Shown here: positions 1-4,696 of the stretch, in pieces
Layout of the letters: the number at the start of each line of letters is the position of its first letter
Position numbering within the stretch: the stretch's first letter is position 1
From: Candidatus Pelagibacter sp. TMED106
GTDB lineage: Bacteria; Pseudomonadota; Alphaproteobacteria; Pelagibacterales; Pelagibacteraceae
Length of the DNA stretch: 6,009 nucleotides
Direction: 5' to 3'
Assembly: GCA_002170275.2 (NCBI GenBank)
Contig: NHFH02000019.1
Location: 45,532 to 51,540, forward strand
The notes under the pieces: generated by a model
Told to the model about the DNA's origin: nothing
Database searches by the model: none
Seen by the model: the letters and a program-made list of their open reading frames with translations, nothing else
Translations under genes and position numbers: made by a program

Positions 1-75
1 GAAGAATTAGGACTACATTGTGAAGATTTTCACGTCTTAGGTGTTTTTGAGGCGGATAGTTTTCGTGAAAAATAA
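1..75 (+). CDS. pheA: prephenate dehydratase, C-terminal end (partial)
   Basis: An open frame enters from the left edge and ends at TAA (73-75), giving 24 residues that begin EELGLHC and end FREK. The pattern of an E-E-L stretch, a short acidic segment, then LGVFEADSFRE resembles the end of the ACT regulatory domain of prephenate dehydratase, which usually closes with a form of 'ALEEL...ILGVYP...PFR'. That enzyme makes phenylpyruvate from prephenate in phenylalanine synthesis, and its ACT domain binds phenylalanine for feedback control. The catalytic domain lies outside the window. The stop is followed by the SRP RNA promoter, so the gene is probably not part of the dnaX unit. The identification rests on very few residues and is moderate; another ACT-domain protein is the main alternative. 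Confidence 0.6.
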   Translation, partial: EELGLHCEDFHVLGVFEADSFREK

Positions 76-88
76 TTTTAATCTTTTC

Positions 89-118
89 TTGATGAATAGA
101 AATTTTTACTGCTATAAT
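89..118 (+). promoter_or_regulatory. sigma70-type extended -10 promoter for the SRP RNA and probably dnaX-ybaB
   Basis: A perfect -10 box TATAAT lies at 113-118, preceded by TGC (110-112), which makes it an extended -10. A four-of-six -35 match, TTGATG, lies at 89-94 with an 18-bp spacer. The expected start, about 7 nt after the -10 box, falls on G125, exactly where the paired 5' strand of the SRP RNA begins. That agreement between promoter and RNA end is the strongest support. No other promoter is evident before dnaX, so this one probably also serves dnaX and ybaB by read-through. Confidence 0.85.
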
Positions 119-124
119 AGTTAA

Positions 125-208
125 GGAGGCTAGAGGTGAATGCTGCTTGAACCCTAGGAGAATCGAAAGATAGCACTAGTAGAGACAGTAATTCAGGTTC
201 TAGTCTCC
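125..208 (+). ncRNA. ffs: bacterial small SRP RNA (4.5S RNA)
   Basis: This is the RNA scaffold of the signal recognition particle, which binds Ffh and the receptor FtsY to target nascent membrane proteins. The 84 nt fold into one long hairpin. A 10-bp closing stem (125-134 with 199-208, one G-U pair) is followed by 137-141 with 191-195 and 142-145 with 186-189, with A190 bulged. An asymmetric loop containing GAACC (149-153) comes next, then CTAG/CTAG (154-157 with 176-179), a symmetric loop (158-161 opposite AGCA 172-175), a 3-bp stem ATC/GAT, and a GAAA tetraloop at 165-168. Spacing of the Ffh-binding tip matches E. coli 4.5S RNA, including the conserved AGCA strand and a GNRA loop. SRP RNA next to dnaX is a known arrangement in several bacterial groups. 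The 3' end may extend through the T's at 209-211. The 5' side of the symmetric loop is GAGA rather than the usual CAGG. Confidence 0.9.
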
Positions 209-215
209 TTTAAAA

Positions 216-1898
216 ATGAATAAAAATACAAAAGTTTTAGCTTTAAAATACAGACCTCAAACATTTAATGATTTAATTGGTCAAGATGTTGCAGCTGAAA
301 CAATATATAATTCTATTCAAACAAATAAAATTCCAAATGCATATTTATTTACAGGAATAAGAGGGATAGGTAAAACTACTACAGCCAGAATAGTTGCTAA
401 ATCTTTAAACTGTAGTAATGGAATTGAGAATCTTTGCAAAAAAGATTTATGTGAAAATTGTCTAGCTATTACAAATTCAAATCATATTGATGTTTTAGAG
501 ATGGATGCGGCTAGCAAAACAGGTGTTGATGATGTTAGGGATTTGATAGAATTTTCAAGATATGGACCAACATCTGCTAAATATAAAATATTTATTATTG
601 ATGAAGTTCATATGCTTAGTAAACAAGCATTTAATGCTTTATTAAAAACTTTAGAAGAACCACCGGAGTATCTGAAGTTTATTTTTGCAACAACCGAAAT
701 AAAAAAAATCCCTATTACAGTAGTCTCAAGGTGTCAAAGATTTGATTTGTCTAGAGTTAAATCAAAAGAATTATTTGATTTTATAAAAGTAATAAAGGAT
801 AAAGAAAATGGAAATGTCTCAGATGACGCTCTAAGATTAATTGTAAAAATTTCCGAAGGTTCAGTTAGAGATGCATTATCTTTATTAGATAGGGCACTAC
901 TGACATTAGACAAAAACAAAGAATTAGATTTACCAACAGCCCAAAAAATTTTTGGTTATTTTGATAAGTCTCAATTGATAAATCTTTTTCAATTAATATT
1001 TGAAGCAAAAGAAATTCAAGTTTTAAATTCTTATAGAGAAATTTATAATCAGGGAGTAGAACCCAAGGTTTTTATTAACGATTTTTTGGAGCTTTTATAT
1101 TATTTCAAAAATATAGAATCATTAAATATTGGAAGTACAAATTTTTCATTAAATGATAGTGAATTTAATAGAATTAAAGAGATGTCAAAAAAAATTGACA
1201 AAGAATCTCTGATATTATTTTGGCAATTTACAATCAAGACTTTAGAGGAGCTTGAAGTAGTAAGTAATCAACATTTATCTATAGAAATGTTTTTAATAAG
1301 ATTAATTCATTTAAAAGGCATTAAAACTAATTCTGAAACTATTTTAAAAAGAGATGATATACAAAACAATAATGAAGAAGTTACCTTATCAACAAAAAAA
1401 AATGAAAAAGATCTATTTGGTATAAAAGATAATAAACAAACAATAGGACAAATTAAAAATGTAGCACAAGAAAAGGATCCCAAACCTAAAGAAATTAAAG
1501 AAACAGATTTTCAACCTAACTTGATAAATTCTTTTGATGATTTAATAATTATGTGTTCTTTAAAAAAAGAAATGAAATTAAAATATGAGTTAGAAAAAAA
1601 TGTAAATCTTGTAAGTTTTGAAAAACAAAGAATTGAAATTTCCTTTAATGAAGACTTAGACAAAGAATTTATAAAAAATTTATCCACAAAGCTTTACGAC
1701 TGGACTAAGGAAAGATGGATTATCACACTAAGTAAAGCAAAAGGAGAACCATCTAAAATAGAAAAGGAAAAAATTTTAAAAAATCAGTTAATTGATGATG
1801 TTAGAAATTCTTCATTTTATAAAGAAATATTAAAAAAGATACCTGATGCAGAACTTGTGGATATAAAAAAATTAAGTAAAGATATAAAAAATGACTGA
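216..1898 (+). CDS. dnaX: DNA polymerase III subunit tau/gamma, clamp-loader ATPase
   Basis: DnaX is the motor of the cytoplasmic clamp loader, which opens the beta clamp onto primed DNA; tau also tethers polymerase cores and helicase. At 560 aa it is near normal length. The N-terminal AAA+ module shows Walker A GIRGIGKT (47-54), a zinc-binding insert with C66, C74, C79 and C82, Walker B FIIDEVHML (about 126-134), sensor 1 in FATTE (157-161), the arginine finger in SRC (171-173), and sensor 2 in GSVRDALSLLDR (215-226). Collar domain III ends near LSIEMFLIRLIHL (354-366). A Lys/Asn-rich linker (about 370-435) and a tau-specific C-terminal domain (about 436-560) follow. In the zinc insert the second and third Cys are 4 residues apart, not the usual 2. 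ATG 216 is the only sensible start because KYRPQTFNDLIGQ follows almost at once. No Shine-Dalgarno precedes it, since that stretch is the 3' strand of the SRP RNA stem. The end overlaps ybaB by 8 nt. Confidence 0.97.
   Translation: MNKNTKVLALKYRPQTFNDLIGQDVAAETIYNSIQTNKIPNAYLFTGIRGIGKTTTARIVAKSLNCSNGIENLCKKDLCENCLAITNSNHIDVLEMDAASKTGVDDVRDLIEFSRYGPTSAKYKIFIIDEVHMLSKQAFNALLKTLEEPPEYLKFIFATTEIKKIPITVVSRCQRFDLSRVKSKELFDFIKVIKDKENGNVSDDALRLIVKISEGSVRDALSLLDRALLTLDKNKELDLPTAQKIFGYFDKSQLINLFQLIFEAKEIQVLNSYREIYNQGVEPKVFINDFLELLYYFKNIESLNIGSTNFSLNDSEFNRIKEMSKKIDKESLILFWQFTIKTLEELEVVSNQHLSIEMFLIRLIHLKGIKTNSETILKRDDIQNNNEEVTLSTKKNEKDLFGIKDNKQTIGQIKNVAQEKDPKPKEIKETDFQPNLINSFDDLIIMCSLKKEMKLKYELEKNVNLVSFEKQRIEISFNEDLDKEFIKNLSTKLYDWTKERWIITLSKAKGEPSKIEKEKILKNQLIDDVRNSSFYKEILKKIPDAELVDIKKLSKDIKND
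1394..1405 (+). other. candidate slippage site for a gamma-like short form of DnaX
   Basis: Nine consecutive A's (1394-1402) place an in-frame A AAA AAA heptamer at 1394-1400, over codons for Thr393-Lys394-Lys395. In the -1 frame the next codons are AAA (1400-1402) and then TGA (1403-1405), so a -1 shift or one extra A in the mRNA gives a 396-aa protein. That product keeps the AAA+ and collar domains and loses the tau-specific C terminus. E. coli makes gamma by a -1 ribosomal frameshift at A AAA AAG, and Thermus thermophilus by slippage at an A9 run. No clear upstream Shine-Dalgarno or strong downstream hairpin is visible, so transcript slippage would be the likelier route. A-runs are common in this genome and function is unproven. 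Confidence 0.45.
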
Positions 1899-2208
1899 CT
1901 TTAACAAGATTTTAGAAAAGGCTAAAGAACTAGAGTCTAAAATGAAGGAAAGTCAAAAAAAAATCAAAAATATTCAAGCAGAAGGAACCTCAGGGTCTAA
2001 CTTGGTGAAAGTGACTCTAAACGGAGAAAATGAAATGATCAAAATAAATTTATCAGATGAGGTAATGAAAGAAGATAAGATTATTATTGAAGATCTAATC
2101 AAAGCTGCCCATCAGGATGCAAAAACAAAAATCAAATCTAAAACATCAGAAGAAATTTCAAAATCTACAAGTGAATTTGGTATACCGGGATTAAAATTTC
2201 CTCTTTAG
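1891..2208 (+). CDS. ybaB: YbaB/EbfC family nucleoid-associated protein
   Basis: YbaB/EbfC proteins are small DNA-binding dimers that coat or bend nucleoid DNA and are typically encoded directly after dnaX. The 105-aa product has the family layout. A charged N-terminal helix likely forms a coiled coil (about residues 3-28). A beta segment holds the conserved LVKVTLNGENEM (38-49), a C-terminal helix carries EDLIKAAHQDAKTK (67-80), and the tail GIPGLKFPL (97-105) resembles the Gly/Pro-rich end of alphaproteobacterial homologues. Its ATG lies inside the end of dnaX, so translation is probably coupled; only a weak purine stretch precedes it. recR, often third in this operon, is absent. The stop codon overlaps that of the convergent oxidoreductase gene. 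The codons for SQKKIK contain another A9 run (1955-1963) without an immediate -1 stop. Confidence 0.93.
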   Translation: MTDFNKILEKAKELESKMKESQKKIKNIQAEGTSGSNLVKVTLNGENEMIKINLSDEVMKEDKIIIEDLIKAAHQDAKTKIKSKTSEEISKSTSEFGIPGLKFPL

Positions 2209-3179
2209 TCAGGAATTATTACTGCAGGACCTGTTAAAACTCTAGCCTCTAAATCCTCATGAGCTTTTTTAACCTCAGAAAGAGAATATTTTCTCGAAAT
2301 TTGAATCTTTATTTTTCCAGACAATATCGCTTCAAAAACTTTTGCTGCTGAGTCTTCAAGTTCTTTTCTCGTAACAGTGTAATGAGCAATAGATGGTCTA
2401 GTGAAAAAAAGTCCTTTTGCGTTAATATGTTTCTTAATATCTAGTGTATGAACGTAACCAGAGGCATTACCAAATGCTACCATCATTCCTCTAATTTTTA
2501 AACACTCAATTGAACCCTCAAAAGTTTTTGTACCTACGCCATCATAGACAACATCAATTCCATTTTTGCCAACTATTTTTTCAACCTCTTCAACAAAATT
2601 ATTATCTGTATAATTTATAACATGATGGCAACCATTCTTTTTAGCAATAGCCTCTTTTTCTTTTGAGCCAACGGTACCTATTACAGTACACCCAATTGCA
2701 TTAGCCCACTGACATAAAATTTGTCCAACTCCACCAGCTGCCGCATGAAACAAAACTTTATCTCCTTTTTTTGCAGCATAACTTCTGTGAAGTAGATACT
2801 CAGCTGTAATTCCTTTTAATACAATACAAGAAGCTATTTCATTTGAAATGCCCTCTGGAACAATAACTAATTTTTCCTGAGGCATTATTTGTTTTTCAGA
2901 GTAACCACCAATAGGCATAGAAGCATGACTTACTCTATCTCCAACTTTGAAAAGATCTACTTCAGATCCAATTTCTTCAATTACTCCGCATGCCTCTAAA
3001 CCAATACCACTTGGTAGAGGGATAGGGTACAAGCCTGTTCGATGATAAACATCAATATAGTTTATAGCAATTGATAGATTTTTTATTAAAACTTCTTTAG
3101 GGCCAGGTTTTCCAATCTCAATATCTTTAAGCTCTAAAACCTCTGGGCCACCAAATTTTTGAATTTGAATTGCTTTCAT
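2205..3179 (-). CDS. qor: zinc-free MDR-family NADPH:quinone oxidoreductase
   Basis: This 324-aa protein has the size and organisation of the quinone oxidoreductase (zeta-crystallin/Qor) branch of the medium-chain dehydrogenase/reductases. The N-terminal GroES-like domain includes GPEVLEL (11-17) and GLEACGVIEEIG (60-71). The nucleotide-binding Rossmann domain has AAAGGVG at 146-152, and the second strand ends at GTVGSKEK (168-175), whose Ser and Lys suit the NADPH 2'-phosphate. Y190 and the C-terminal LEAR-x2-TG-x3-IIP pattern (310-323) also fit Qor. The Cys ligands of zinc-dependent relatives are missing. It probably reduces quinones or alpha,beta-unsaturated carbonyls in the cytoplasm; the true substrate cannot be read from sequence. 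The ATG shares one base with the pirin stop (TAATG) and has no Shine-Dalgarno, so it is likely translated by reinitiation. It is the last gene of the minus-strand operon. Confidence 0.88.
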   Translation of the reverse strand: MKAIQIQKFGGPEVLELKDIEIGKPGPKEVLIKNLSIAINYIDVYHRTGLYPIPLPSGIGLEACGVIEEIGSEVDLFKVGDRVSHASMPIGGYSEKQIMPQEKLVIVPEGISNEIASCIVLKGITAEYLLHRSYAAKKGDKVLFHAAAGGVGQILCQWANAIGCTVIGTVGSKEKEAIAKKNGCHHVINYTDNNFVEEVEKIVGKNGIDVVYDGVGTKTFEGSIECLKIRGMMVAFGNASGYVHTLDIKKHINAKGLFFTRPSIAHYTVTRKELEDSAAKVFEAILSGKIKIQISRKYSLSEVKKAHEDLEARVLTGPAVIIPD

Positions 3180-4018
3180 TATTTAACAAATGTACCATTA
3201 TGATAATCTTGAACTGCTTGCAAGACCTCTGCTTTAGTATTCATTACAAATGGGCCACCTCTAGCAATAGGTTCTCCAATTGGTTTACCAGATATTAATA
3301 AAAATTTAGCTTTAGATAAGCTAGAAACTTTTAGTTTTTCTCCTCTAGTTAAAATGATTAAAGTTGAATCTTTAACCTCATCATGATTTTTGTCTCCAAC
3401 TTTAATTTCACCTTCAATTAAGTAAATTAAAGAATTATGTGTTGAAGGAAGATTAAAATTGAACTCTTTATCTTTTTCAATATCTATATCCAGGTAAACT
3501 GGCTCAACGTTATGGCCTTTAACAGGCCCCTCAGCATCTCTATATTTCCCAGCTATAACATTTATTTTTTTTTCATTATCTTTATAAATCTGCATTTTTT
3601 TTGCATCAATGTATATATATTCAGGTTTATTCATTTTATATTTTGCTGGCATATTTAACCATAATTGAAATCCATGAAGTTTCCCGTCTGTCATTGCAGG
3701 CATTTCGGAGTGTATTACCCCACTTCCAGTTTTCATCCATTGGACATCTCCAGGTGACATAACACCTTTAGCCCCAGTACTATCTTCATGTTCAAACTCA
3801 CCATTTAACATATAAGTTACTGTTTCAATTCCTCTATGAGGGTGAGCAGGGAAACCTCCAATATAATCATCTTTATTTTCAGATCCAAATTCATCTAACA
3901 TTAAAAAAGGATCATGATAGTCAATAAGATGAGTGCCTATACTTCTTTTAAGCTTAACACCAGCACCATCTGACGCTGCTAAAGGCTTTATTATTTTTTC
4001 TACTTCGATTTTATTCAT
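3179..4018 (-). CDS. pirin family protein (cupin metalloprotein)
   Basis: Pirins are double-cupin proteins with one metal site; several bacterial members, such as E. coli YhhW, oxidise the flavonoid quercetin, while others act as redox-linked regulators. In this 279-aa protein the N-terminal cupin carries PAHPHRGIETVTYMLNGEFEHEDS (57-80), supplying H59 and H61, and the TGSGVIHSEMP stretch (97-107), supplying H103 and E105. These correspond to the metal ligands H56, H58, H101 and E103 of human pirin, so the site looks intact. The C-terminal cupin (about 170-245) is followed by the family-typical segment GEPIARGGPFVMNT (248-261) and a final QDYHNGTF (270-277). It starts one base after the doxX stop and ends overlapping the oxidoreductase start, so the three genes are almost certainly co-expressed. 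The natural substrate is unknown, and quercetin is unlikely to be physiological in a marine bacterium. Confidence 0.93.
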   Translation of the reverse strand: MNKIEVEKIIKPLAASDGAGVKLKRSIGTHLIDYHDPFLMLDEFGSENKDDYIGGFPAHPHRGIETVTYMLNGEFEHEDSTGAKGVMSPGDVQWMKTGSGVIHSEMPAMTDGKLHGFQLWLNMPAKYKMNKPEYIYIDAKKMQIYKDNEKKINVIAGKYRDAEGPVKGHNVEPVYLDIDIEKDKEFNFNLPSTHNSLIYLIEGEIKVGDKNHDEVKDSTLIILTRGEKLKVSSLSKAKFLLISGKPIGEPIARGGPFVMNTKAEVLQAVQDYHNGTFVK

Positions 4019-4019
4019 A

Positions 4020-4430
4020 TTATGTTCGGTTTCCTTTAATTAAAAAATATATTCCACCAATAAAAAGGAATATTTGCTCGCTAGTAAATAGTTTTGTTGT
4101 GATAAACCAGTCTTGGTGAGCAATAGCAAATATATTGATCATCATAATAATAATCATAAATGCAGCCATTCTTGTCATTAAGTTTCCAAAAGGCTTTTTA
4201 ATAAAGCCACCGATGATTAATATTAATCCTGCTGCTAATTCTGATAAAGCAACAAAAGATGCAAGTGCAGGTGACAAGTCAAAATATTCAATTAATCCCT
4301 GAGGTGGTAAAGGAAATTTGTCCAGACCATGAATTATAAAAGCTATTCCAATTCCAAACCTAAAAAATAAAGAAGCTAATGCATCTATATTTGAGAAAAA
4401 ATCATTAATCTTATTAATTAAATTCTGCAT
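4020..4430 (-). CDS. DoxX family inner-membrane protein
   Basis: This 136-aa protein is predominantly hydrophobic, with four likely membrane helices at about 17-36, 54-77, 86-105 and 117-132, the standard DoxX topology. The first helix holds the recognisable LFFRFGIGIAFIIHGLDKF (21-39), the second is preceded by a conserved-looking LSPALASFVALSELAAG (52-68), and helix 3 has the Met/Ile-rich MAAFMIIIMM. DoxX proteins are four-helix membrane proteins, some linked to quinone-dependent oxidation (the archaeal thiosulfate:quinone oxidoreductase subunit is the namesake) or to oxidative stress; most have no defined reaction. Lying between a CDGSH protein and a pirin/quinone-reductase pair, it may be the membrane partner of this operon, but that is inference from position. 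A good ribosome-binding site supports the ATG at 4428-4430. Confidence 0.9.
   Translation of the reverse strand: MQNLINKINDFFSNIDALASLFFRFGIGIAFIIHGLDKFPLPPQGLIEYFDLSPALASFVALSELAAGLILIIGGFIKKPFGNLMTRMAAFMIIIMMINIFAIAHQDWFITTKLFTSEQIFLFIGGIYFLIKGNRT
4030..4037 (-). promoter_or_regulatory. ribosome-binding site for the pirin gene, inside the end of doxX
   Basis: On the minus strand AAAGGAAA lies 11 nt before the pirin ATG (4016-4018) and overlaps the last codons of doxX. The spacing is a little long but usable. It supports the chosen start and suggests coupled translation, since the doxX stop lies between this site and the start codon. Confidence 0.55.
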
Positions 4431-4434
4431 TTTA

Positions 4435-4440
4435 TCCTTT
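4435..4440 (-). promoter_or_regulatory. ribosome-binding site for doxX
   Basis: AAAGGA on the minus strand lies 4 nt before the doxX ATG (4428-4430), in the 11-nt gap after the CDGSH gene. The spacing is slightly short. It fixes the start that yields the 136-aa protein. Confidence 0.6.
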
Positions 4441-4441
4441 T

Positions 4442-4678
4442 TTATTTGTTGTGTGATCCATCACAAAATGGCTGATTGCTAGTTTGTTTGCAAGTACAAA
4501 AAAACACTTTTTTTGTCCCATCTGCTTTGTATGTTAATGGAGAAAATTCTGTACCTTTATGTGACCCATCGCAAAAAGGTTGTTTTGAACTTATTCCACA
4601 TGAGCACCAATAATAAGATTTATCTTTTTCAACTTCTATAGCGATTGCACTGTCACCAGCTCTTTTTCCTTTAGTCAT
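4442..4678 (-). CDS. tandem CDGSH-type iron-sulfur protein
   Basis: This small 78-aa protein consists almost wholly of two CDGSH iron-sulfur motifs. The first has C25, C27, C36 and H40 (CSC, then PFCDGSH); the second has C61, C63, C72 and H76 (CTC, then PFCDGSH). Each matches C-x-C-x2-(S/T)-x3-P-x-C-D-G-S-H, so each should bind a [2Fe-2S] cluster with 3-Cys, 1-His ligation, as in mitoNEET. Two motifs in one chain resemble the tandem arrangement of human CISD3 (MiNT/Miner2), where the two halves fold together as a monomer. There is no signal peptide or membrane helix, so it is presumably cytoplasmic. Such proteins transfer electrons or clusters and respond to redox state; the partner here is unknown. 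It has the best ribosome-binding site in the operon, which suggests fairly high expression. Confidence 0.95.
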   Translation of the reverse strand: MTKGKRAGDSAIAIEVEKDKSYYWCSCGISSKQPFCDGSHKGTEFSPLTYKADGTKKVFFCTCKQTSNQPFCDGSHNK

Positions 4679-4683
4679 TTTTA

Positions 4684-4690
4684 CCCTCTC
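4684..4690 (-). promoter_or_regulatory. ribosome-binding site for the CDGSH gene
   Basis: GAGAGGG on the minus strand lies 5 nt before the ATG at 4676-4678, within the 18-nt gap after the dehalogenase gene. It is the strongest Shine-Dalgarno match in the window and confirms this start. Confidence 0.7.
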
Positions 4691-4696
4691 AATTTA

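Noticed and set aside
701..708. A8 run with an in-frame A AAA AAA in dnaX as a frameshift site
   Set aside because: It falls inside the AAA+ core near sensor 1. The -1 frame does not stop at once, and a shift here would destroy the ATPase domain, so it serves only as a background example.
734..919. 61-codon open frame on the minus strand inside dnaX
   Set aside because: It lies wholly within the AAA+ coding region of dnaX, has no ribosome-binding site or recognisable domain, and looks like a chance shadow frame in AT-rich DNA.
1406..1440. Downstream hairpin to stimulate frameshifting at the dnaX A9 run
   Set aside because: Only a weak ATCT/AGAT pairing with mismatches was found; it is too unstable to count as a stimulatory structure.
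1955..1963. A9 run in ybaB as a second programmed slip site
   Set aside because: The -1 frame continues for about a dozen codons before a stop, and a product truncated near residue 25 would lack most of the fold. It is more likely simple Lys-codon composition.
2179..2186. 8-bp palindrome GGTATACC near the end of ybaB
   Set aside because: It encodes conserved tail residues of YbaB, has no T-run on either side and no repeat elsewhere in the window. An 8-bp palindrome is expected by chance.
2224..2234. Inverted repeat GCAGGACCTGT just past the convergent stops as a terminator
   Set aside because: The arms would leave a one-base loop, which cannot form a hairpin, and no T-run follows.
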